In this document: in pieces, positions 8,815-17,270 of the stretch | Numbering within the stretch: position 1 is the first letter of the stretch | Layout of the letters: every line of letters starts with the position of its first letter | Source of the DNA: Planctomycetaceae bacterium UBA2671 | Lineage (GTDB): Bacteria > Planctomycetota > Planctomycetia > Planctomycetales > Planctomycetaceae | Assembly: GCA_002359185.1 (NCBI GenBank) | Contig: DEML01000116.1 | Coordinates: 28,510-92,509, forward strand | Reading direction: 5' to 3' | DNA length: 64,000 nt | Program-made: the position numbers and the translations under genes | The notes under the pieces: generated by a model | Seen by the model: the letters and a program-made list of their open reading frames with translations, nothing else | Database searches by the model: none | What the model was told of the DNA's origin: nothing

Positions 8815-9704
8815 CTCAATCCGAACTCCCGGACGTTGTTGAATGGAGTGTGCCGCCAATCGTTGTGACTAGCCTCGATAAAATCCGGCACATCGCGACT
8901 CTACCTGCTGTGGCACAGAAGATTATGTCACTAGCCAACGACGTTAACGCCACAGCACAGGATATCAATAAGATCATGACAGCTGATCCCGCATTGTGCG
9001 CACGGATCCTGAAGGTTGTTAATTCCACATTCTATGGTTTACCACAGCAGATCTCATCAATCGATCGCGCCGTCCTGTTGCTTGGATTCAATGCTGTCAA
9101 GAACATCGCAATCGCTGCAAGTCTCGACAAGCTGTTTCGAACATCGAAAATTGGTCCTCATTTCGACGCTCGCGACCTTTGGTTGCATTCCATCGCGGTC
9201 GCGACATGCGCACGCGCTCTTGCGAAAGAGACGCGACTTGCCTTGATCGATGAGGCATTCCTGGCGGGATTGATTCACGACATCGGAATCATGATCGAGA
9301 TGCAAGCATGTCATGATAAATTCGTTGAAATGACTGAGGTACTCGCCAGTGAACCAAGCCTGACATTTCGTCAAGCTGAAAAACGTGTTCTGGAAGAGAC
9401 ACATGAATCGTTCGGTGCAGCACTCTGCAGAAATTGGCAATTTCCTCTGAAGCTCGAGAACGTTGTCAGATTTCATCACCAACCGATGTTGCTTTCGGAA
9501 GCGGATCGCGTACTGCCGGCAATCATTCATGTTGCGGATATTCTGGCCGCTCGCACAGGAATCGGATATACACGCACCGTAGAAACCGACCAGGTTGACC
9601 CGCAGATACTCAACGCACTCGGTCTGTGCGAAGAGGACATCGAAGCTGTTGCAGATTCCCTCCCTGACGAAATCCTGGAAACGAAACAACTCTTCAATAT
9701 GTAG
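8811..9704 (+). CDS. HDOD-domain signalling protein
   Basis: A 297-residue HDOD protein, a catalytically inactive relative of HD phosphohydrolases found with cyclic-di-GMP and chemotaxis systems. The diagnostic N-terminal part 'LPAVAQKIMSLANDVNATA' followed by 'ADPALCARILKVVNSTFYG', then 'IDRAVLLLGFNAVKNIAIA' is clear; later 'LAGLIHDIGIMI' and 'FHHQP' retain HD-like His/Asp residues. The start at 8811 overlaps the stop of the upstream gene (ATGA) and has AGGTGGA 4-10 bases upstream, which fits translational coupling. It probably receives or transmits the output of the PAS-GGDEF-EAL protein. There is no fused output domain, so its partner cannot be named. Confidence 0.92.
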   Translation: MTQSELPDVVEWSVPPIVVTSLDKIRHIATLPAVAQKIMSLANDVNATAQDINKIMTADPALCARILKVVNSTFYGLPQQISSIDRAVLLLGFNAVKNIAIAASLDKLFRTSKIGPHFDARDLWLHSIAVATCARALAKETRLALIDEAFLAGLIHDIGIMIEMQACHDKFVEMTEVLASEPSLTFRQAEKRVLEETHESFGAALCRNWQFPLKLENVVRFHHQPMLLSEADRVLPAIIHVADILAARTGIGYTRTVETDQVDPQILNALGLCEEDIEAVADSLPDEILETKQLFNM

Positions 9705-9892
9705 AACCAGCCGCAAGGAACAAGACGTGTACGGGACATGTCGGCATGTGTGAACAGTTACACGCCGAATTGAAATGAAGTTGGGCCAAATGATTAGTTG
9801 TTGAAGTTGAAAGCGACCGATAAAACACGGAAAGAGCAGAGGCGTCTGCTTACTTTGATAATTCGTGACGCATTTACGAGACTGCCGATGGG

Positions 9893-10486
9893 ATGGAATC
9901 AATGAAAATCACAGCAACTTATCATGCGAGAGATTCGCAGCTAATACGCGCTACTGCCCGGAAATATCAATCAGTGCACCCACCTTGTGGAGAATTGACT
10001 GAATTAAACTCTAATTCAAGCCCACCAAAACAAAACGGTGACTTGCTCGCATTTCAGTCACCGCAGAGAACCGTTGCAGATGATAAGTTTGAAGTATTGA
10101 TTTCCGAGACAGTTTCAGTCTGGAGACGGGTTCTGTATCTGTTTTTGGCTGCGTTTTTTTTTGCCTTGGCAACTGCAGGTGTGATCCTTCCAGTGCTACC
10201 AACGACGCCATTTCTACTGCTAACAAGTTACTTTCTGGTTCGTTCTTATCCCAGACTTAATGAGAAGTTGCTGAAGTTAACTCTGTTTGGCTCGATTCTT
10301 GTCGACTGGCAGGTCAATGGAGGCGTTCGACGTGATGTGAAAACCAAGGCTGTATCAATCGTGATAATCGCCATTGGCTTTTCGATCTACATCACTGCCT
10401 TCTCACGCAGACTATCGCTGATCATTGCAGCGGTCGCATCTCTTGGCATCGTTGTGATTGTCAATTTGCCGGAGCCCCGTGATTGA
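9893..10486 (+). CDS. DUF454 (YbaN-like) inner-membrane protein
   Basis: A 197-residue protein whose last 120 residues match the DUF454/YbaN family of small inner-membrane proteins of unknown function. The family block 'GVILPVLPTTPFLLLTSYF' and 'SYPRLNEKLLKLTLFGSIL.DWQ..GGVRRDVKTKAV' is clear. Membrane helices lie near residues 80-97, 98-118, 152-170 and 172-190. The first 75 residues have low complexity and no match; a later start is possible, because in-frame ATG codons stand at 9893 and 9902 and no convincing ribosome site was seen for either. It stands alone; nothing nearby suggests a pathway. Confidence 0.85.
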   Translation: MESMKITATYHARDSQLIRATARKYQSVHPPCGELTELNSNSSPPKQNGDLLAFQSPQRTVADDKFEVLISETVSVWRRVLYLFLAAFFFALATAGVILPVLPTTPFLLLTSYFLVRSYPRLNEKLLKLTLFGSILVDWQVNGGVRRDVKTKAVSIVIIAIGFSIYITAFSRRLSLIIAAVASLGIVVIVNLPEPRD

Positions 10487-10559
10487 TCAGTGCACTACAT
10501 GCGGTGATTATGTCACGCTGAAATGCACTTTGCCTGTGCGAACAGACTACTAATCGCTG

Positions 10560-10690
10560 ATTGGGGTCTCTATTACCGCGTCTCCGAGACATACGTTCGT
10601 CAGTCAATGTGATCATGGATCGATCAAAGTCTATGTCTGACCAACGCAGGTTTGCCAGTTCACGATAGCCGTTTCGGTGAATGTGTCGCG
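10560..10690 (-). pseudogene. Tyrosine-recombinase (integrase) fragment
   Basis: In the minus-strand frame the reading 'GYRELANLRWSDIDFDRSM' followed by 'ITLTDERMSRRR' resembles the start of the catalytic domain of phage-type integrases ('TGLRxGELLxLRWSDIDF'). Only about 40 residues match; the first catalytic Arg is approximately in place, but the rest of the catalytic residues are missing. It is a broken leftover. It adjoins a dispersed repeat (10671-10772) and lies between the DUF454 gene and the end of the DUF4838 gene. Confidence 0.55.
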
Positions 10691-10772
10691 GGTGATTGAA
10701 TGGAAATACAGGGCTCAAACCATCAAAAAGCCGCTACGGCAATCTGCAAACTGCAGTAAATAAGAGTGAAGC
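10671..10772. repeat. Dispersed short repeat, copy 1
   Basis: About 100 bases that recur at 53210-53309. Shared blocks include GAATGTGT.GCGGGTGATTGA and CAAACCATCAAAAAGCCGC. In copy 2 the outer parts form an 8-base inverted repeat (TGTAGCGG / CCGCTACA); here the left arm is TGTCGCGG, one mismatch. Looks like a small non-autonomous element or dispersed hairpin. Confidence 0.75.
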
Positions 10773-10852
10773 CCGGCTTACTAAGTTCGCTGTTGGGAAT
10801 TCTGTCGTCGTATTATACCGACTTGTTGGTACGAGACGCTGATACCTGGCAC

Positions 10853-13800
10853 TTAATTCACGCTTACACGTTTTGCTTCTTTGACATCTTCGATTGATTT
10901 GAGGATGTTTTCTCTCCATGTCCCCTGGAGTTTGTCGAGATTAGCTCGGTTTAGTGTTGTTAGTGCTTCATCATATTCACCACGCCGAGTCTGGACTCGA
11001 GCGATCCCCTGCAACGCAGCGTATTCATCTGCGCTACCGATCTGTTCTCTGCCGGCGACGATGGCATTAAATGCTTCCAGTGCTCCGTCTTCGTCACTGA
11101 GGTTATACTGCCGATTCAAGGCGAGCGTCAGTAAAATTGAATCACGTCTGCGAGGTTCGCTGATCCAAGCCAGCGCTTTGCTGAGATCCGCTTCGGCTTT
11201 GGCTCCTTCTTTGGTGATATTGTAGGCTCGCCCGCGTAAGTGGTAACCGTCGCCACGTTTCCAGAAGGGCCATTGAGTCAATTCTTCATTGGCGAACTGC
11301 GAGATCACTTCCGGTGCTTTGCCATGTGCAAGGAGGCTCTGCATCTGTGCGGTCTTTTTTACGGACTCGACGGGGATGCGCTGAATAATGGCATCGGCAC
11401 TGGCTTTGTCTAGCATCGCGGCTTGTTCCAATGCTGCGGATTTCTGCAGATCAGTGATCTTCTCCCTCTCGGCGAGGGCGAGAAAAACATCGGCTTTGCG
11501 TTGCTTTGCAGCGTTAGAAAAGCCAATAGCGAAGTCGGTGACCTCGGAATCAAAGTCGAACTGATGCGACCGGCCGTCATAAAAGTGCGCGAACTTCATC
11601 GGTTCGTGGAATCCTGTTGTGCCCGTCGGAGAGAGCGCGCTGAGTTCCTGACCGTTCTCACGAATGCGCTGACGGCAGAGGTTGATATGCCACGGAAGGC
11701 TTTGCGTGGGATGACGTCCGATGATCTGGTTCAGTGGATCGTTTTCGTCAGCGGTGACAGGGAAGCGAATCTCGACAGTCCAATGATCATCAGCGATGTG
11801 TGTTGCAACTTCGGCTTTCGAGTCCCAACCGAACCATTGCCCTTTGGCCGTCCCACGATCCAGGTCAACGATGTGACCGGCAGGACTGATGGCGATTTGA
11901 TAATAGGAATGCGTTTCGGTAGCGAGTTCAATCTCGATCAGATCGCCATGCCAGATGGCCTGATCATCGTCACGTGTTGACGCGGAGACAGGTTTCTCAT
12001 TGGGAAGTTCGTCGCAACGAAATGCGAAGTAGAGATTCCCACCCTGCCAGCCGGATTTGAATGATGTGCCAAATGTGGGGGTGCGACCGGTTTGTAACTC
12101 ACGGAATTTGCCCGTGGCCGCGACAGGACATGTCTGCCAGTATTCTTCGTCAAGTTTGCCGTCGATGACGATGTCGTAAGCATCACCCACGAGTCGTACC
12201 CTGGGCACGGGACCACGCTTCTGGCCGAGTTGTTCAGACTTCATGCGCAAGCCGTTGAGGTAATCGTCGATGAGATCGATCCGTTTGCCATACACGCTCG
12301 CCGCGTCAGTTTTCGACTTCGCTTTCTCGAACAACGCGAGTGCTTCATCGGCCTTTGCCTTGTCCTCTTCCATCGCATTCCAATTTGCTTCGCAGTAGGT
12401 GAAGAAGGCTAACATCTCCTGTTCGGCAGGACCATAAAACAAGTGGCAATATTCCCGCAGCATCGTGTCCACATCAGTGTCCTTGCCACCCCAGTACATA
12501 CGGGCAGTGAAATAAACCATGAAATGATTGAATCCGATATTTCTCGTGGCAAAATTCTGAGCCGCACTGAGCCAGATATCTTCGCCAGCCGAGCTACCCT
12601 TGGTCGCATTGACGCTCTCGCCAATCGCGTGCGCGCTGTAGCTGGGTAGATACCAGCCACGATCAGTGAAGGGATAGTTTTCAAAGTTCAGTAGTTGATT
12701 GTCAGTCTTCTTCTGCCATGCGGCTCGCAACACATCCGGTGAAGATTCTCCTTCGCCTTTCACACCCGATTTATTGACCGGACGCCGACCACCGACGATA
12801 CATACCTGGACGTTGGGTTCGAGCTTCTCGATTTTCAGCGGTGGTAGAGTGTAGACGCCATACGCACAGTTCAGCACCTTTGCACGCGGATGTGTCTTCG
12901 CAATTTCCTTCGCTACGCGATTGACGAAATCCCACACGTGGTCGCTTAATAGACCACGCTCATTTCGTTCGGGAGAGTCCTTGCCTTTGCACTTCTCGCA
13001 CTGGCAGATCGAAGTGTAGCCGTCTGGAGGCATGATGGAGACGGTTTCAAACTGATAGGTGTCAAGCAGCATTCGCGCCCAGCGCACGGTCTCGTGAAAA
13101 AGCTCGTCATTCGAGTAACAGACCTGGCACTTTGAGTTGCCGGGCTCATAGTCTGTCTTGCCGCCATAGATCGCGAACCAGTCAGGATGTGTGTCAAAAA
13201 CTCCCTGATGGTTAGTCATTGTTGAGATGCCATGAGCAATCTGCAGACGCTCGTCATTGCGCAGACCAAGTCGCATGACCCACATGGAAGTTTCGGGGCC
13301 TGCAGTACTGAAGCGGAAGTTGAACTGCCGCAAAGAAAAATCGGGAAATACAGTTTCGTCGATCTGCGTAAGAGGAATTGTTTTCATTGAAGGAAGTACT
13401 TCGCCAAGTTCACCCGGCATGTACCATCTCGCACCAAGTTTCCTCAAGTAGCCGCAAACTGCGTTGAAACTCCCTCGTTCATCGAGCCCCCAGACTTCGA
13501 GCGTTTCCTTCGGCTCTGTGGGCATGCCATCGGGTTTACCGATGTTGCCAGGAAGCCGGAGGCGGTTTTTGTAGAGTCCGCGAGCAGGCATACCGTAGGG
13601 AGCGCCGATAATTTTCTCCCATTCGGCTTGAGCCCGAGGGATGTCGCCGTTGTTCTTCGCGAACGGTTCCCTGGGAGTGAAATCACTGTCATCACCCATA
13701 AGGGCCATCCAGTCCACTCCCGTTGAGATATGATAGGCACCGTACTTCAGGACATCCGCCTTTACTGGATTGTTCGGACTCGTGCCGATGAATATCTTCA

Positions 13801-14026
13801 CCATCTTTCCACTAGGCTCGGTGACAATGGGCAGTCGCGCACCGCTGATCTTTTCGATGTTTGTCTGAAACTCATGTGCAGCGACACGCTGCATGCGTGT
13901 GGGAGTCGCGGTAATGACGATTTCGGCTCGGGGCTGCCCATTTTCGACAATGTAGATGTCATCGGCATGGAGCAAGGCCAATGGCGTAAACAGCAGTAGG
14001 GCGAGGAAGGCGAGTATCGGTTTCAT
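10853..14026 (-). CDS. Secreted DUF4838 protein with CBM9-like and TPR regions
   Basis: A 1057-residue secreted protein of a type frequent in planctomycetes and related bacteria. Residues 1-21 are a signal peptide (MKPILAFLALLLFTPLALLHA). The first 200 residues resemble the N-terminal beta domain of alpha-glucuronidase-like glycosidases; residues about 250-545 fit DUF4838 ('DTYQFETVSIMPPDGYTS' followed by CQCEKC); about 640-830 resemble a family 9 carbohydrate-binding-like domain ('VIDGKLDEEYWQ'); about 870-1045 are TPR-like helices. A role in polysaccharide breakdown is the usual inference for such proteins, with no proven substrate. AGGA stands about 10 bases before the ATG. By eye the gene is more GC-rich than its neighbours, and an integrase fragment and a repeat lie next to its 3' end. 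Confidence 0.85.
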   Translation of the reverse strand: MKPILAFLALLLFTPLALLHADDIYIVENGQPRAEIVITATPTRMQRVAAHEFQTNIEKISGARLPIVTEPSGKMVKIFIGTSPNNPVKADVLKYGAYHISTGVDWMALMGDDSDFTPREPFAKNNGDIPRAQAEWEKIIGAPYGMPARGLYKNRLRLPGNIGKPDGMPTEPKETLEVWGLDERGSFNAVCGYLRKLGARWYMPGELGEVLPSMKTIPLTQIDETVFPDFSLRQFNFRFSTAGPETSMWVMRLGLRNDERLQIAHGISTMTNHQGVFDTHPDWFAIYGGKTDYEPGNSKCQVCYSNDELFHETVRWARMLLDTYQFETVSIMPPDGYTSICQCEKCKGKDSPERNERGLLSDHVWDFVNRVAKEIAKTHPRAKVLNCAYGVYTLPPLKIEKLEPNVQVCIVGGRRPVNKSGVKGEGESSPDVLRAAWQKKTDNQLLNFENYPFTDRGWYLPSYSAHAIGESVNATKGSSAGEDIWLSAAQNFATRNIGFNHFMVYFTARMYWGGKDTDVDTMLREYCHLFYGPAEQEMLAFFTYCEANWNAMEEDKAKADEALALFEKAKSKTDAASVYGKRIDLIDDYLNGLRMKSEQLGQKRGPVPRVRLVGDAYDIVIDGKLDEEYWQTCPVAATGKFRELQTGRTPTFGTSFKSGWQGGNLYFAFRCDELPNEKPVSASTRDDDQAIWHGDLIEIELATETHSYYQIAISPAGHIVDLDRGTAKGQWFGWDSKAEVATHIADDHWTVEIRFPVTADENDPLNQIIGRHPTQSLPWHINLCRQRIRENGQELSALSPTGTTGFHEPMKFAHFYDGRSHQFDFDSEVTDFAIGFSNAAKQRKADVFLALAEREKITDLQKSAALEQAAMLDKASADAIIQRIPVESVKKTAQMQSLLAHGKAPEVISQFANEELTQWPFWKRGDGYHLRGRAYNITKEGAKAEADLSKALAWISEPRRRDSILLTLALNRQYNLSDEDGALEAFNAIVAGREQIGSADEYAALQGIARVQTRRGEYDEALTTLNRANLDKLQGTWRENILKSIEDVKEAKRVSVN

Positions 14027-14759
14027 TGATGAGTCCTGTTCAGCGGTTACTTGTTCATCTTCATCGACTTATTTTGAATCGGACTCTCTTCGAGAGTTAT
14101 TCGCTGTGGTTCTGAGAGATTGGTGAACTCAGGGCTATCGTATGTTCACATGGCTTGAAATCCTAGTGAAACGCCATTGAGGTTATTCAAATTCCATCCG
14201 GAGAGCAGGCTTTGGAATATTGAGTGAACCGGGAAAGTTGGTCGTTTTGAAATCGTTGTTTTGAAAATTTCAGGGGAGGCAGAGTATTAATCAGTAAAAA
14301 TTCCTCGTTGTTATCTAGCCGCTTTTGCAGTTCGCCCTTGCTGAGTGCTTTCGTTAGAATTCTTCTGCTCTTGAAATCTAATGCACCTTGGAGGGGGAAG
14401 CTAACAATTCAATTTGTCGTAATCGCTCCTCTGGAATATCTGCTCTGCCTCACGTTATTGGGAGCTGAATCATTTGTTATCGAAATGTATGCGAGGTTAC
14501 AGAACCTTGCACCTCATGTGACGTAAATTCAATTGATAATCGCTATGCTGTGGCAGTTCAGGCACGTGAAGAATTTTTTGCTGGGCATCTCTGCTTCATA
14601 GCATTTCAATGTACGACGCATGGAACAGCAGTTTTCCTTGTCTCAGGAAAATGATCAGTTGTGTGAAACTACTGAACAGAAAAATCATGACTGGCCGACA
14701 CTGTTTCGGATGCACGGCCGGGTGTGGTTCCAGCTGTCAGGGAAGTCTTGCGCACTCAG
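14027..14759. other. Long divergent intergenic region, no gene seen
   Basis: About 730 bases between the divergent DUF4838 and TVP38-like genes. It should carry both promoters. The only longer open frame (14308-14526, plus) has no recognisable protein features and no ribosome site. No RNA gene, repeat or strong hairpin was recognised. Confidence 0.5.
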
Positions 14760-15605
14760 ATGAAAGTTCGAAATAACATGGATGAAAAGAATCGGTCTTC
14801 TGAGAGTCTGTGGAAGAAGCTGGGGCTGATAACAGTGATCGTTATTGCCGCTGCTGTCGGCTATTCCCAGTTTGGTGAAGCTCTCACGCTGGAAAATCTG
14901 GCGGCTCAAGAAGCTGAGTTGAAGGACTTTCAACAAAAGCATCCTCTCATGGTTTATGGTGTCGCCTTCGCGATTTACGTCGCGGTAACCGGATTGTCGC
15001 TTCCGGGTGCAGCTGTATTGACGTTGACTTGCGGTTGGTTCTTCGGACTTCCACGCGGTTTTGTGTTGGTCAGCTTTGCCTCGACAACCGGGGCGACGGT
15101 CGCCTTTCTGGTGAGCCGATATCTTCTTCGGGAGCCAATCCAGAATCGATTTGGCGAGAGGTTAAAAACCTTCAATCAATCCCTGGAACGCGAAGGAGCC
15201 TTTTATCTGTTTATGCTCCGACTGATTCCTGCAGTCCCGTTTTTTGTCATCAATGTCGTGATGGGCCTGACTCCAATACGAGCCAGGACCTTCTGGTGGG
15301 TGAGTCAACTGGGGATGCTCCCAGGGACGGCTGTGTATGTTTATGTAGGAGCCAGTGTCCCGGAACTGGCAACACTGGCTGAGCAAGGTGTGAGTGGAAT
15401 TCTGTCTCCACAGTTAATGGTGGCGTTTGTGTTGCTAGGGGTGATGCCCCTGTTGTTGCGTAAACTCGTCAGATGGATTCGTCCCAACTCGACTCTCAAA
15501 ATTGTTCAGGATGACAAAGATTCCATCGAGATTGATCGCGATACGAAATGCGCTGCGTCTGAAGTCGAGAATACGGATTCCCATCAGATACAAGGAACGT
15601 CATGA
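14760..15605 (+). CDS. TVP38/TMEM64-family (DedA-like) membrane protein
   Basis: A 281-residue inner-membrane protein of the TVP38/TMEM64 (VTT/SNARE-associated) family. The central block 'GLSLPGAAVLTLTCGWFFG', the reentrant-loop-type 'TGATVAFLVSRYLLR', and 'RLIPAVPFFVINVVMGLTPI' with 'QLGMLPGTAVYVYVGAS' are the family signature; Arg and the two Pro in 'RLIPAVPF' are the usual conserved residues. Helices lie at about residues 20-37, 65-85, 87-120, 155-180, 190-210 and 228-246. The start at 14760 is chosen over the upstream in-frame GTG at 14724; an ATG at 14778 is also possible. Its stop overlaps an in-frame ATG of the flavoprotein gene, a pairing seen elsewhere, often as one fused protein. 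The substrate is not known. Confidence 0.88.
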   Translation: MKVRNNMDEKNRSSESLWKKLGLITVIVIAAAVGYSQFGEALTLENLAAQEAELKDFQQKHPLMVYGVAFAIYVAVTGLSLPGAAVLTLTCGWFFGLPRGFVLVSFASTTGATVAFLVSRYLLREPIQNRFGERLKTFNQSLEREGAFYLFMLRLIPAVPFFVINVVMGLTPIRARTFWWVSQLGMLPGTAVYVYVGASVPELATLAEQGVSGILSPQLMVAFVLLGVMPLLLRKLVRWIRPNSTLKIVQDDKDSIEIDRDTKCAASEVENTDSHQIQGTS

Positions 15606-15664
15606 TCAATGATGCCAACACAGCGGATACAGATCGAAGTCCATTGGCAATTTCAGGAGGTGAG

Positions 15665-17185
15665 ATGTCGAACCATTCACCGCTCACACCCTATGATGAA
15701 TACAATCGTAAACTCGAGTCGGATGTTCATCCATCGGACTGGATCAATCCTCAGCCGAGTGGTCGATACAACCTCGTGGTGATTGGTGCTGGAACGGCTG
15801 GTCTGGTCACAGCGGCCGGAGCGGCTGGTTTAGGAGCGAAGGTTGCTTTGATTGAGCGAAGCCTGATGGGAGGGGATTGCCTCAATGTCGGTTGTGTCCC
15901 TTCCAAGTCGCTTATCAGTGCTGCACGAATTGCTCGAACGGTTCGCAGTGCATATGAATTTGGAATAAGTATTCCCGATGGGACGAAGGCTGATTTCGCA
16001 CGAGTCATGGAGAGGATGCGACGCTTACGATCCCAGATCAGTCCTAATGATTCCGCAGCCAGGTTTCGAGATCTGGGAGTGGATGTTTTTCTTGGTGAGG
16101 CACGGTTCAAAGGTTCGAATACGATTGAGGTTGGTGAGCAGACGCTTTCATTTCGAAAGGCAGTCATTGCAACTGGAGCACGGGCATCGGCTCCTTCAAT
16201 TCCCGGATTACAGGACGTTCCGTATCTGACAAATGAAACTCTGTTTTCCCTGACCGAGCTTCCACGTCGTTTCGGGGTGATTGGTGCAGGGCCGATCGGT
16301 TGCGAAATGGCGCAGGCTTTCTCGAATCTCGGTTCTGAAGTTCTGCTCGTTGAGGCAGAACACGGTGTTTTACCCATCGAAGATCCCGATGCGTCCGCAA
16401 TTGTCGGTCGTTCTTTGCAGAACGATGGAGTCCAACTCCTTTGCTGTGGCAAGGAACTCAAACTCCGCAAGGAATCCGGTCAAATCTGGATGTCTGTCGA
16501 ATCCCATGGAACACAGTATGACGAACCGGTCGATCAATTACTGGTCTCGGTTGGACGTGCTCCCAATGTGAACGGGTTGGGCCTGGAAACTCTCGGTGTT
16601 GACTTTGATACGAGAACCGGTGTGAAAGTTGACGATCGGTTGCGGACGACCAATCCCAATATTTTCGCAGCGGGCGATGTCTGTTCACGCTACAAATTCA
16701 CACATGCGGCTGACTTTATGGCCCGTATTGTCATTCAAAATTCCCTGTTCATGGGACGTTCGAAGGCGAGTGCACTGACCATTCCCTGGTGCACTTACAC
16801 ATCGCCGGAAATCGCTCATGTCGGCTTATCGGAACGGGAGGCAAGCAAACAGGGAATCGCCATCGATACTTATCTCCAGCATTTTGCCGATGTTGATCGA
16901 GCAATCCTTTCAGGAGATACCGAGGGTTTCGTCAAAGTTCATACCCATAAAGGAACCGATCGGATCGCCGGGGCCACGATTGTTTCGCCGCACGCTGGCG
17001 AAATGATTTCGGAAATCACGCTCGCCATGACTCACGGCCTGGGCCTGAAAAAGATCGGATCGACTATTCACCCCTATCCCACCCAGACCGAAGCCATCCG
17101 CAAACTGGGAGATCAATATAATCGAACCCGACTCACTCCGTTCGTTAAATCTCTATTTCAGAAGTGGCTCGCGTGGACCCGCTGA
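15665..17185 (+). CDS. Mercuric-reductase-like pyridine nucleotide-disulfide oxidoreductase
   Basis: A 506-residue FAD enzyme of the dihydrolipoamide dehydrogenase/mercuric reductase family. It has an FAD-binding 'VVIGAGTAGLVTAAGAA', the redox-active disulfide in 'GGDCLNVGCVPSKSL', an NAD(P)-binding 'FGVIGAGPIGCEMAQAF', the second FAD motif 'NPNIFAAGDVC' and the C-terminal 'HPYPTQTE' with the His that acts as acid-base in this family. There is no N-terminal heavy-metal domain and no C-terminal Cys pair of true MerA, so mercury reduction is not supported. Two starts are possible: the ATG at 15602, overlapping the upstream stop (ATGA), and the ATG at 15665, chosen because AGGAGG ends 4 bases before it. 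It is co-transcribed with the TVP38-like gene, and the two may act together at the membrane. Confidence 0.9.
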   Translation: MSNHSPLTPYDEYNRKLESDVHPSDWINPQPSGRYNLVVIGAGTAGLVTAAGAAGLGAKVALIERSLMGGDCLNVGCVPSKSLISAARIARTVRSAYEFGISIPDGTKADFARVMERMRRLRSQISPNDSAARFRDLGVDVFLGEARFKGSNTIEVGEQTLSFRKAVIATGARASAPSIPGLQDVPYLTNETLFSLTELPRRFGVIGAGPIGCEMAQAFSNLGSEVLLVEAEHGVLPIEDPDASAIVGRSLQNDGVQLLCCGKELKLRKESGQIWMSVESHGTQYDEPVDQLLVSVGRAPNVNGLGLETLGVDFDTRTGVKVDDRLRTTNPNIFAAGDVCSRYKFTHAADFMARIVIQNSLFMGRSKASALTIPWCTYTSPEIAHVGLSEREASKQGIAIDTYLQHFADVDRAILSGDTEGFVKVHTHKGTDRIAGATIVSPHAGEMISEITLAMTHGLGLKKIGSTIHPYPTQTEAIRKLGDQYNRTRLTPFVKSLFQKWLAWTR

Positions 17186-17243
17186 GGAATTTGCATGAGG
17201 CTGACGTATTCAGATTTATCAAAAATGTGCGAAAGTCGAACTC

Positions 17244-17257
17244 AGATTTGCAAATCT
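17244..17257. other. Perfect 14-base palindrome between convergent genes
   Basis: AGATTTGCAAATCT, in the 85-base gap between the convergent flavoprotein and kinase genes, followed by TTAGATTT. It could be a bidirectional terminator element or chance; there is no loop. Confidence 0.25.
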
Positions 17258-17270
17258 TTAGATTTAAGCA

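Noticed and set aside
14308..14526. 72-residue open frame on the plus strand in a long gap
   Set aside because: No recognisable feature or ribosome site; looks like chance.
15602..15664. Use of the ATG at 15602 as the flavoprotein start
   Set aside because: Possible by ATGA coupling, but AGGAGG before 15665 is a stronger signal; kept as an alternative only.
15665..17185. True mercuric reductase
   Set aside because: No N-terminal HMA domain and no C-terminal Cys pair; no other mer gene nearby.
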